Assembly (NCBI GenBank): GCA_018398585.1
Contig: JAGTTD010000010.1
Location: forward strand, 5,349,501 to 5,413,500
Length of the DNA stretch: 64,000 nucleotides
From: Simmondsia chinensis
Lineage: Eukaryota; Streptophyta; Magnoliopsida; Caryophyllales; Simmondsiaceae
Direction: 5' to 3'
Part shown: one piece after another, positions 35,890-45,017 of the stretch
Layout: each line of letters begins with the position of its first letter
Numbering within the stretch: position 1 is the stretch's first letter
Notes under the pieces: generated by a model
Told to the model about the DNA's origin: nothing
The model's input: only the letters and a program-made list of their open reading frames with translations
Database searches by the model: none
Program-made: the position numbers and the translations under genes

Positions 35890-37266
35890 CACTCACTGGT
35901 CGAGCACACAAGCCTGCCCGGATTAACACTTTCTCCTGGCATAATACCTCCTTTGTAGCCAGGTACCGCGATCCTAAATCCCTTTCAAAATACCAAACCA
36001 CCTCTCTATCTAAGGCAGACAATTCATCCTCTGAGGGGATACTGCACTTATTCAATGAGTTCCAATAATGAGGGATGCCTAAAGGACTAGGAGGTCGGAC
36101 CCAAACAAACCTATTTTGCCAAAAATTTACCTTCGAAGGATTAAGCTCCACAAACTTAATCCCACTTTTTCCCTCGAAACTGACAACACCCTTAGCTTGT
36201 TTGGCCCTAAATAAATAATCAAAGCTATGAGTGGAAGGGGTCAGACAGGCCACATGGCAAGCAAGGAGGTAGCCGTAAATATTACGAAAACCATTGGGGG
36301 TGACCTGACTAGGACACACGAAATATTGCCTAAAACCCAACTCCAGGATAGGCGGCAAGGGGAAGCGTAAGCCAGCCTCCAAATCATCTACGCTAACGGC
36401 AAATAATTCTAGGGAGCGAGGGTATAAAATGTTGTCGCTCTCTTGGGGGCCGATAACTTCGTAACCATTTGGGAAAAAATAATTTTCATGAAATTTCCTC
36501 ATCCCTTCTACCGTGGCCAATGACGATACGAGGTTTAGCAGGGGAAGAGCTGCAGCTATATCGGGATATTGAGCACGCAGGGCCATTTCCTCAGGTGACG
36601 TCGGCGATGAGGGGGCCAGTTGGGATAACGGCTCCACCATCAGTCCCTCATCCGAAGACGCTCCTCCAGCACGGTTTGAACGTCCAGGTCCCTTTTACGC
36701 ACGTTTTGGAGCCATTTAACTAATTCACAAAATATAAGGAGAAATTAGAAAGGGATCTTACCCAGAAAAATAGTAGACTCACCACCGGAGCTTCCCGAGG
36801 GTAAGACGGGGGCGCTGGTGTCCGGTGAGGTGGGAGCCTCCTGAGGATCAGGCCAACACATGGAGGGGGAGAATCCCTAGTCATAACACGCCCCCATCTC
36901 ACCTGGGCGGACGGCAGGATGGCCGGCGAGAATCGCGGCAAGTTCATTTATAAGCTGGGGGCTCAGTTCGAAGACCCCGTCGAGTTCCTCCATGGGGTCC
37001 TTAGGATCAGCCATGGAAGCCCCAACAAGGAAGCTTCCCCAGGGTTTTTTTTTAAAAAAAAAGAGAGAAAAAAGGGCGAAATGCGAACAGGGGAAAAACC
37101 CCAAAAAACGCTTCAAAAATCTGTAAAAGCGCAATCAAAATACCTTTTAATTGTCACGAAAATGAGTATGGGTGATGGGTGAAAAGGAATCAGGGTGAAA
37201 TTCGCTGAAGCAGGACCGGTTATGAAGAGAAATTGAAGAGAAAAGAAGTTAGAGTTTATCGGGGGG

Positions 37267-37274
37267 TTTATAAA
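37267..37274 (-). promoter_or_regulatory. Probable TATA box of the antisense coiled-coil gene
   Basis: The - strand reads CTTTATAAACCCCC about 255 bp upstream of the ATG at 37014. It lies just between that gene and the tandem array, a position suited to an independent antisense promoter. Confidence 0.5.
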
Positions 37275-37377
37275 GAAGGAAAGGGGTTTAAGGAGAAAGG
37301 GAATAAAAGGGGCGTGAGGAGAGAGAAAGCACCACGTGGGGGGTCCCCTTGAGGTTCCATAAGTACACGGGGGGACG

Positions 37378-38503
37378 GTTACCCTTCACCTAAAGTGAAG
37401 GAGCCGCCTGGCTTTCACCTAATGTGAAGGCCTCGGTATGCTAAGTCCCTTGAACAATGGGGGCTTGGTCTTCTTGCTCAAATGGAAGTAAGGGAGCAAG
37501 AGAGGGGGGGAGGGGGTTACCCTTCACCTAAAGCGAAGGAACCGCCTGGCTTTCACCTAATGTGAAGGCTTTTGTATGCTAAGTCCCTTGAACAATGGGT
37601 GCTTGGTCTTCTTGCTCAAATGGAAGTAAGGGAGCAAGAAGAGGGGGGGCGGTTACCCTTCACCTAAAGTGAAGGAACCGCCTGGCTTTCACCTAATGTG
37701 AAGGCTTTGGTATGCTTAGTCCTTTGAACAATGGGGGCTTGGTCTTCTTGCTCAAATGGAAGTAAGAGAGCAAGAAGAGAGAGGGGGGGGGGGGGGGGGG
37801 GGGGGGGGGGTGGTTACCCTTCACCTAAAGTGAAGGAACTGCCTGGCTTTCACCTAATGTGAAGGCTTTGGTATGCTAAGTCCCTTAAACAACGGGGGCT
37901 TGGTCTTCTTGCTCAAATGGAAGTAAGGGCTGTTACCCTTCACCTAAAGTGAAGGAACCGCCTAGCTTTCACCTAATGTGAAGGCTTTGGTATGCTAAGT
38001 CCCTTGAACAATGGGGGCTTGGTCTTCTTGCTCAAATGGAAGTAAGGGAGCAAGAAGAGGTGGGGCGGTCATCCTTCACCTAAAGTGAAGGAACCGCCTG
38101 GCTTTCACCTAATGTGAAGGCTTTGGTATGCTAAGTCCCTTGAACAATGGGGGCTTGGTCTTCTTGCTCAAATGGAAGTAAGGGAGCTAGCGGGGGGGAG
38201 GGGGGGGGGGGGGGGGGGTGGCCGGGGCGGTTACCCTTCACCTAAAGTGAAGGAGCCGCCTGGCTTTCACCTAATGTGAAGGCTTTAGTATGCTAAGTCC
38301 CTTGAACAATGGGGGCTTGGTCTTCTTGCTCAAATGGACATAAGGAAGCAAGAAGAGGTGGGGCGGTTACCCTTCACCTAAAGTGAAGGAGCCGTCTGGC
38401 TTTCACCTAATGTGAAGGCTTTGGTATGTTAAGTCCCTTGAACAATGAGGGCTTGGTCTTCTTGCTCAAATGGACGTAAGGGAACAAGAAGAGCTGGGGC
38501 GGT
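37378..38503. repeat. 8-copy tandem array with three hairpins per unit (~136 bp unit)
   Basis: Units start at about 37378, 37516, 37652, 37813, 37932, 38068, 38230 and 38366. Each contains CCTTCACCTAAAGTGAAGG (7-bp stem), then a CTTTCACCTAATGTGAAGG stem, then TCTTCTTGCTC...GAGCAAGAAGA (11-bp stem with a 15-base loop). Units differ in length (119-162 bp) mainly because of G runs after the third hairpin, up to 28 G at 37783-37810 and 19 G at 38200-38218. Tat-lineage elements are known for tandem repeats downstream of pol. The array lies between the two antisense genes. Confidence 0.9.
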
Positions 38504-38876
38504 TTTTTGGCCCCATCTAACACGGGGGCGGTCGTATGTCGCATCTAACATCAGGGACAGGCGGTAAACTCTCACCGGTTTGAGAGCCCACGGTTTTTGT
38601 CCCGTCTAACACCAGGACAGTTGTTTGCATCTCAGCCAGAGAGGAGCCAGTAATAAGCCCACTCAAGTATGAGCAAGCACAACAAAGTACCAAACCTTAA
38701 CAGGAATACTGATAATTATATATAACAAGAGTATCCATGCATATTACAACAAAATTTCATTACACCGAGTTTTTGATAACACAACCACATCACCAAAAGC
38801 AATGTACAATAAAGACTTAAAACACCTTCCTACCATTACCACGACCTACCCAGATGGGGGATGAAGAATCATGGGA

Positions 38877-39998
38877 TCATTCCCACAACGAAACAAAGAG
38901 CTCGAATATGAAAACAGTTGGGTATGGTATTCCCCCTGGTAGTGTCCCAAGAAAACCAGACGGCCACCATGGTCTCCACGAAGGGCGCACTAGAACACCT
39001 GATTGCGTGCGGTAAACGTCAAGTGTTCTTTTGACACAGCAAAAGCTTGTAATAGCTGGATCCCATCTACCTCCAGACCAAGGCAGCCGAACGAATAACT
39101 GCTCCCGCCTGATCCAAGAAGAAGGATCTTCCACATTAGTCAGCGTCCAGATGGTAAACACTGGACTCCGGAGCGTTATCAGGCATAGTGAATGGGGCCC
39201 GGTGGTCACCTCCCACCACCTCAAAATCTTTGCATCTCGACTCGAGGACAGATTGTCCCAAACCACGCCCGGAAGGGTCATGCTACGAACGGCCCCTGTC
39301 TCGGTATTCCAACGAACTACGTATGGGCGGTTATTACTACCGTCAATATAATGGCCCCAGTCAGACAAAAAGAAAAGCGCCCCAAGCGAACACACGTGGT
39401 CCATAAGAAAAACATTTCGGGGACCTACGTCTAGGCTTCCCCAAAAACTCAAATCGCCCTGCCAATAATATACCTGGTACGCGGTAGGCCAAAAGCCGTG
39501 GCAGGGGTAGGGCAAGTCCATCGTCATAAGGAAAAGGTAGAACCCGAACTCAGAAGTAGAGTCGAAACACCCAAACACTAGGTTTAAAGGGGCATCGAGA
39601 CAGCTCGTCAAAATACCATCAGGCAATGCCACCAACTGACGTATGCCCAAGGTAGGGTTACACACAAACAATTTGGAGAGATTATAGTCTCGGTACAATA
39701 TCAAACCACCCTGAACACCGAGAACTCTAATATTGTCCGTCAGCACCTCCGTTACCTCAGGCGGCATAACTGGAGAAAAGTCCCCGGCAGAGGAAAAGGG
39801 CCCCAGATTATCACGAGAATACTCGCTTTCTGGTTGTAACAGAACCCCATCAGCATCACGCTCAAGAGCGCAGAAAGACTGTTTCTTAACAAAGTCACCA
39901 TCGGTGAGTAAACTATAAAATTCAGAGGAGGCACAGCAAAACCTTAAAAGAGATTTGGCAGGAAGGCAAGATAACATTTCACAGGTTATATCCTCCAT
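38877..39998 (-). CDS. F-box protein gene, intact (373 aa), antisense inside the retrotransposon
   Basis: F-box proteins are the substrate-recruiting part of SCF ubiquitin ligases, binding SKP1 through the N-terminal F-box. Residues ~4-42 (ITCEMLSCLPAKSLLRFCCA, then FYSLLTDGDFVKKQ) match the F-box pattern. Later, GGLILYRDYNLSKLFVCNPT (~95-114), RQLVALPDG and GALFFLSDW resemble the F-box-associated repeat region of plant F-box proteins. The frame is open from ATG to stop, single exon, of normal size for the family. A perfect TATAAATA lies 75 bp upstream. It sits between the tandem array and the polypurine tract, inside the boundaries set by the LTRs and target duplication, so the element carries it. 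In contrast to pol it has no premature stop. A captured host gene is the simplest reading; its substrate is unknown. Confidence 0.88.
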   Translation of the reverse strand: MEDITCEMLSCLPAKSLLRFCCASSEFYSLLTDGDFVKKQSFCALERDADGVLLQPESEYSRDNLGPFSSAGDFSPVMPPEVTEVLTDNIRVLGVQGGLILYRDYNLSKLFVCNPTLGIRQLVALPDGILTSCLDAPLNLVFGCFDSTSEFGFYLFLMTMDLPYPCHGFWPTAYQVYYWQGDLSFWGSLDVGPRNVFLMDHVCSLGALFFLSDWGHYIDGSNNRPYVVRWNTETGAVRSMTLPGVVWDNLSSSRDAKILRWWEVTTGPHSLCLITLRSPVFTIWTLTNVEDPSSWIRREQLFVRLPWSGGRWDPAITSFCCVKRTLDVYRTQSGVLVRPSWRPWWPSGFLGTLPGGIPYPTVFIFELFVSLWE

Positions 39999-40070
39999 AA
40001 TCAGCTCTCAAGGTACTACTTAGAGAATGAAAGGGACAGGGAATACCCAAAGGTTGAGAGTATGAAGGGG

Positions 40071-40078
40071 TATTTATA
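40071..40078 (-). promoter_or_regulatory. TATA box of the F-box gene
   Basis: The - strand reads GTGTATAAATACCCC, a consensus plant TATA box 75 bp upstream of the ATG at 39998. It implies an antisense transcript starting just inside the 3' LTR. Confidence 0.65.
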
Positions 40079-40079
40079 C

Positions 40080-40111
40080 ACTTTGAAATCAAAGAAACTT
40101 TGATCTCAAAG
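40080..40111. repeat. Inverted repeat next to the polypurine tract
   Basis: CTTTGAAATCAAAG, a three-base spacer, then CTTTGATCTCAAAG form a near-perfect hairpin, and each half is itself nearly palindromic. It lies between the F-box TATA box and the polypurine tract. Confidence 0.8.
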
Positions 40112-40123
40112 TGGGGGGCTAAC
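40108..40123 (+). promoter_or_regulatory. Polypurine tract of the Tat-type element
   Basis: AAAGTGGGGGGCTAAC directly precedes the TGATGCATAC start of the 3' LTR. It would prime plus-strand synthesis. Confidence 0.7.
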
Positions 40124-40535
40124 TGATGCATACAAAAGTGACCACTAGGCGGTATGGGGCCCAGGAGCCACTACCGCCTCCCAGCATAGCCGCCACCAGG
40201 CGGTACAGGGCCCAAGAGCCACTATTGCCTCCCAGCATAACCGCCACCAGGCGGTACAGGGCCCAGGAGCCACTACTGCCTCCCAGCATAACCGCCACCA
40301 GGTGACACGGGGCCTAGGAGCCATTGCCGCCTCCTTAAACACCCCACCTAGATAACCTCACCTCTAGAAATCACCAATGCCCCCATTGGCTGAAGGGGCC
40401 AGGCGGTACCCAACCCTCATTACTTGCTACCCAAGCATACATTCCCCTATAAATAAGAGAAGGGACCTCATAAGAAAGACAAGGAACTTGAGCCTCGTTC
40501 CACCCTCAAGAACCCAACCAAAAAATCCCAAAACA
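40124..40535 (+). repeat. 3' LTR of the Tat-type element (412 bp)
   Basis: It is the direct copy of 28415-28724, with a TATAAATA box at 40448-40455. It has two additional 51-bp tandem units (GCCTCCCAGCATAACCGCCA-type), exactly accounting for the extra 102 bp. Confidence 0.95.
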
Positions 40536-40540
40536 CTATC

Positions 40541-40865
40541 TAAATACATAATACAACAAAAATAAAAAAATAATATAATTCGTTTCTAAGAAAGAAAGAC
40601 CTATTAACAAACATAGAGTATCAAAATAATCGTATGGCCAACCTGAAACCCGACCCGATCCGAGGTTGACACAACTTGAGGTCAACATGACCCAAGACTG
40701 AACCGACCAAGAGCTCAATCTGAACCAACCAAGCCTATATTTTTGACCTAATTATGATCCGATATAAGATTAATCCAATCTGACATTAACCCAAACCCAA
40801 TCTTTTGTCACCCCATTGATAGGTCCACAATTAAGGGACCAAAACGTTAGGCAAAATTATATTTC
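40541..40865. other. Intergenic DNA
   Basis: It contains an AACCCGACCCGATCC-type repetitive patch (40640-40800). No gene or defined repeat is visible. Confidence 0.35.
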
Positions 40866-40873
40866 TAATATAA

Positions 40874-41362
40874 GAATTTATCACTTAGGTATCCTGAAGT
40901 TTAAGAACTTATCATAAGATAGCTTGATGTTTTAATATATACAATGAGGTACCCTAAGATTTAAAAAAATTATCATCCAGGTACCCCAAAGTTTAAAAAT
41001 TTTATCAATTAGATACCATTTTCCAAAATTTTAAAGATTTTTATTAACAATTGCTAACATAGGACATAGTTATAGCAATATATAGGTGTCTTCTTTCATA
41101 ATGTTTTAATTTTCTATCGTGAAATGCTAACATACCATATTATTTTACTAATGCGGATATCTTTTGTCATAATTCAGTGACTTTTTTTTTTTCTATTAAC
41201 TCATACATATTATTGTAACCATGTATTTCACCAAATTCTCATATAAGATACCTAAGTGATAAAATTTTGAAACCTTAGGATATCTCATGTATATATTGAA
41301 ATGTCAGGATACTTAGGTGATAAATGACCAAACCTTAGGGTACCTAAGTGATAATTTCCCTA
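40874..41362. mobile_element. TIR element of the 'TTATCACTTAGGTA' family, copy 3
   Basis: The left end GAATTTATCACTTAGGTATC and the right end GGTACCTAAGTGATAATTTC are inverted. TAATATAA occurs at 40866-40873 and 41363-41370, a probable 8-bp target duplication. The interior repeats AGGTACC motifs and has no frame. The family's autonomous partner is not in this window. Confidence 0.6.
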
Positions 41363-41370
41363 TAATATAA

Positions 41371-42540
41371 TTTGTATGTTAATGGGCCAATCCAAAAGCT
41401 TAAGTTAATGAATGAGTGACAGTTTAAAAGTGATTTTATTCTCCAACATGACCCTTCTGCCAATGTACGTCCGTTGAGCTCATAGTACACATATCCAATT
41501 CATATATTAGGCTGAAATTATAGTACTATTGAAGTTAGGGTTATTGAAATTCAAAATAGTGACCTCTTGATTAACAAATCTACCTGATATCAAACTAATA
41601 CACCAATTATTTAAAAAAATTCAAGTTCATATGTAAAGATTCAACATTCTTATACTTTGAAATTATAAAAGTAATAAGTTTTTGCTCTAATAAATTACTC
41701 CCTTAAATTCAACATCACCGAAAAATAAGGGAACTCGCGAAATTGTTTGCTAAAATCATTCAAATTGTTCTAAATGAGCCCAAAATCTTGACTAAAAAGT
41801 TACTAATAAAATAATAGTGATTTCATCATAGACAAGTGTATAAAATGATATCTTGGCATGTATATTAAGTTATATTCTTTGCTACATGCCTGTCCCCGGT
41901 TTGTTTCAATAATTGGGCTCAAAGTTGGCCAACCCCATGACACGAGTTTGAATCTAGCATTGCCCTCCCGAGTTTTACCATTGTAAAAATACATTAAAAA
42001 ATTAATTGCTCTGTTAAGCTTTGTCCTACCATGGAGATATCATTATGGGTTTTACATAACAAAACAAGTCTCTGATAAATTACTTGTATATGAGATGTTT
42101 ATAGCTTGGAAAGTTTAAGGGTATAAGTTTAAACAAATTTAATAAATTTAATTAGTCGAGTTTGAATAGGAGGAATTTAAACCATTTACGTTTGTGAACA
42201 ATTTGTTAAATGTCCATTAAAAGCTCGCTAATGGCTCCTTAAGAGCTTGTCTATTCCTCAATATTAGCTAGATAATGATCGATGATGACTGGTTAGTTGC
42301 TTTGTTTCACTTTGTTTGTTTGTCTATGTAGCTGCTGTGATTATAAGAAAAACAAATTGGCTCAATGAGTTTAAACCGCTCGTGACTGATTTGTACCAAT
42401 CCCTCGTGATGTGTTTTGGTGTTTTCGGTGAATTTGACTTCGGTTTTCAACTATTTGTGTGCAATCAACTAATGCTTTATTTAAGGATACTTTTACATTT
42501 GTGTTTATTTTATGCATATTAAGTGCGAAAATTTAAAGAT
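41371..42540. other. Intergenic DNA without recognisable features
   Basis: AT-rich sequence. I see no credible gene, RNA or repeat boundary. Confidence 0.4.
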
Positions 42541-43605
42541 ATGGACTCAGTTCAAGCAGGACTTGGACTGGGACAATGCCAGGTACTCCTCAAATGCCTC
42601 ATCTAGAAAGCTTAAGTGCTGAGAACTTTCGGTTGACATAAGTTCGAGAGCTCGGCAACCTACACTAAATCTAATTCAATTAGGTCTATGCTCGGCAACC
42701 TTGACGGAAGATAACCTAATTACATTCATGCTCTAAGCATTCAAGATCACTTGGTCACTAATCCAAGATTAACATGTTCGTGAATCTATTTGATGTTCAA
42801 ATTAGTGAGGAACCTGTCTTGAGGAAGGCTGTATCAAGGAACAAAGGAAAAACACAAAGGGGAGAAGAAGATACCTGAAAATGTGAAGAAAACTGCTTGT
42901 TCAATAACATCAAACGATTTCACTAAATCGGAATCAGATCAGGTTACTACAAGACCGGTTGACAAGGAGGCTACGAAGATTAGTAAGACGGCGAACATTC
43001 TGGGGCTACGATGGGAGGACATGCATGACACAGTGGTGGAAAAGCTAGTGAAAAACGCTAAGGGTATTAAAAGAGTGGTTAAAAGAAGCAAGAAGATAAA
43101 AGACAAAGGAAAAACTAAGATATAGAAAGTTTTGAGGCAGATTGGGTGTGGTTGCGTTAAGAGCTTTGGGGTTTTTTTTTTTTTGGGTGTTTGTGGTGTC
43201 TTCTAGTCCCTGTGGTTGCGCTTGGGTGATTGGTTTGGTGCTTGTTTTCTATGTGGAGGTGTGGGGTGTTTTGCCGTCGGTCTTTCTTTGTGTGTCCTTT
43301 GCTCGTGTTTGGCCGGGAGTGATGCTTCTTCTCTTCGTTATTTTTTTATTCACTTTCGTGTTTGTCTGTGCCTGGCTTCTGTTTGCGTGTCGCTCTGCTG
43401 TGCGTGATTCGTGTTGTCCTTTGTTCAGGATCTTGGTTGTGTTTTTTGGAGTTCGGGGTGTTTGGGGTTTTCCTTTTTTGGTGTTCTGGGGTGTTCGTGT
43501 GTAGCGGTGCGTTTTATTTGATCTCTTTAGAGGTTTGGTCTTATTGTTCCTACTTTTCTCCTTGATTAATAAATTTCCAATTATTAAAATAAAAAAAAAA
43601 AAAAA
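42540..43605 (+). mobile_element. Probable L1-type LINE 3' end with poly(A), and an unassigned small frame
   Basis: An 80-codon frame (42883-43125) is lysine-rich at its end (RSKKIKDKGKTKI) and matches nothing I recognise. It is followed by a GT/T-rich 3' region (43140-43580) like plant L1 3' UTRs, ending TTAATAAATTTCC and a poly(A) run (43591-43607). The 3' end is convincing; the protein part and 5' border are not. Confidence 0.45.
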
Positions 43606-43607
43606 AA

Positions 43608-44090
43608 CATGTTCTTGCTTGAGGTTTAGCTATTAAAATCTTGTACCAATGATGCAAGATAGATTCACTAGAGCGAAGAATGTAGAAACTATGGCAAGAA
43701 CACACATAAAATATACCTTCTTGAATATTGAAGCTTGCACTCTAATTGTATTTGCTAAAGCAAATGAATGTACAATTACGCTACTCCTACCAAAAAGTAA
43801 AAGCGGATGTGCAAGGGTGTGCAAAGAGATAACATAGTTTGTATTGTGATGCTATGACCTTTTGCTAAGCTATTAGTTTCCTTATTTATATACAGTTATT
43901 TAACCACGGCTCTTGATATGACGAAAGCACATCAACATGTCGCTAGACCTCGAGCTTCCATGATCCACTTCGATTTCTCTAACAAAGACATGTGTTGAAG
44001 TCAACATCCTTCTTTCTCACGTCTCCCAACTCCTTGGTAACGTTTCTCTCATGTTTCTCTTGGTGTCTGAAGTAACTACCTCAATAATAA
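43608..44090. other. Unassigned intergenic sequence
   Basis: No gene. The composition resembles a decayed LTR, but no second copy exists in the window. Confidence 0.3.
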
Positions 44091-44645
44091 GCAAGGTTCA
44101 ATTAGATTAATGATCCAAGTTAAGTCGAGCATTAAACGTACTAAAATCATAAATAACATAATCCAATCAAAGTTTTACAAGATCCATTAAGGCGCAGCTC
44201 AAGCTCGAGCTCATTAAGAGGCTCGTTTACAACCCTAAATATCATAAGAAAAAACTAGTTCACCAAATAACTGATTCAAATTGAAGTTTGGTATTTTCAT
44301 AGGCTAGTCCTACATGACCAGCTAGCAGCTTGAATAACTTGACGCATTAGCAAGCTTGACTTAGTATAGGCTCGATTCAGTAATGAGGTTGGCTTTGTGT
44401 AAGGCTCTACTCAATAATAAGCAAGGCTCAATTAGACTCATGAGTAGAGTTAAGCTAGCATCAAGCATACCAAAATCACAAAGAATAAAGTTCAAACAAG
44501 GTTGTAAAGGCTCCATTAGGGCACGGCTCAACCTTGAGCTCATTAAGAGGCTCATTTGCATCCCTTAAAAACATAAGACGAAGCTAGTCCACTTGGCTGT
44601 GTGGTTTAGATTGAAGTTTGGCATCTTCGCGGGCCCGTTCTGAAT
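44091..44645. repeat. Direct duplication of a ~230-bp segment
   Basis: 44091-~44320 and ~44408-44645 share a series of blocks in order: AATAATAAGCAAG, TTCAATTAGA, GAGCTCATTAAGAGGCTC, ATAAGA and GATTGAAGTTTGG. The GAGGCTCGTTTAC motif resembles hAT-type termini, so it may be a duplicated part of a decayed hAT element. Confidence 0.6.
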
Positions 44646-44880
44646 GATCTTGTGAGATTTTGTTGTCCTCATGCGTAGGAAAAGGGTTACTTGGTTGGAA
44701 ATATAGTCATCAATTTTGTTCTTTTTCTTTGGTGGGGTTGAAGAAGACATCAAAGAGAATGTCAATTATAGGTGTTTCTTTTTCATTTTGCTTGACTATA
44801 ATTTGAAATTAATATTATCATAACCAAATTTGATAGTAACCATAGGGAATTGTTATTAACATGATAAAAATTATTATTGT

Positions 44881-45000
44881 CATAACAATAATATGACTTA
44901 CAAATAGTAAGAGTTACAAAATTATCTTGAAAATAACGATCATAACAATAATATGACTTACAAACAGTAAAAGTTACAAAATTATCTTGAAAATAACGAT
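44881..45000. repeat. Tandem duplication of 60 bp
   Basis: 44881-44940 and 44941-45000 are the same 60-bp unit with two differences. It is a recent local duplication in AT-rich DNA. Confidence 0.9.
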
Positions 45001-45017
45001 TTTCATCTAACAATATC

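Larger units (their letters stand above)
34311..37014 (-). pseudogene. Antisense multi-exon gene inside the Tat-type element: PF04195-like plus coiled-coil protein
   Basis: The largest exon (36715-35890) holds FRQYFVCPSQVTPNGFRNIY and an HYWNS block, resembling the 'putative gypsy type transposon' domain (PF04195). An 89-bp GT-AG intron (35889-35801) joins it in frame to a lysine/arginine-rich stretch and a proline-rich linker. A second GT-AG intron (34841-34801) joins in frame to a coiled coil (WLRKQEAAAQELFLLREEKR, RMRREKEVSDAEAQRLREEL) ending at EFRSLTSAHYWEGFASGLS. Upstream, an ATG at 37014 with clean donor/acceptor sites (donor 36902, acceptor 36841, donor 36782) may be an earlier exon pair, but joining there meets a stop just before 36715. 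Stops at 36697 and 35480 and frameshifts near 35150, 34950 and 34400 inactivate it. Antisense ORFs occur in some Tat-lineage elements (for example maize Grande); function is unknown. Confidence 0.75.
28415..40535 (+). mobile_element. Tat-type Ty3/gypsy retrotransposon carrying two antisense genes (12.1 kb)
   Basis: Both LTRs start TGATGCATAC and end ACA, and CTATC flanks the element at 28410-28414 and 40536-40540. Order on the + strand: LTR, primer-binding region (GGCGCCGTCTGTGGG from 28728), gag, protease, RT, RNase H, a second (aRH-type) RNase H, integrase. Then on the - strand come an intron-containing antisense gene, a tandem array, and an F-box gene; then the polypurine tract (40108-40119) and 3' LTR. 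The dual RNase H and long 3' region are Tat-lineage traits. The LTRs differ at about a dozen aligned positions by eye, all transitions, plus a 102-bp length difference. Confidence 0.95.

Noticed and set aside
37378..38503. Regular repeats with spacers, superficially CRISPR-like
   Set aside because: Repeat units are ~136 bp, spacers are only G runs, and the array sits inside a plant retrotransposon.
41880..42000. A tRNA-derived SINE (GAGTTTGAATCTAG resembles a B box)
   Set aside because: No A box at suitable distance and no recognisable ends.
42883..43125. A small host gene of 80 codons
   Set aside because: No recognisable domain or promoter, and the following sequence looks like a LINE 3' end with poly(A); kept only as part of that remnant.
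43142..43504. A 120-codon hydrophobic, possibly membrane protein
   Set aside because: It translates a T/G-rich 3' UTR-like stretch; the hydrophobic composition follows from T-rich codons and overlapping frames look similar.
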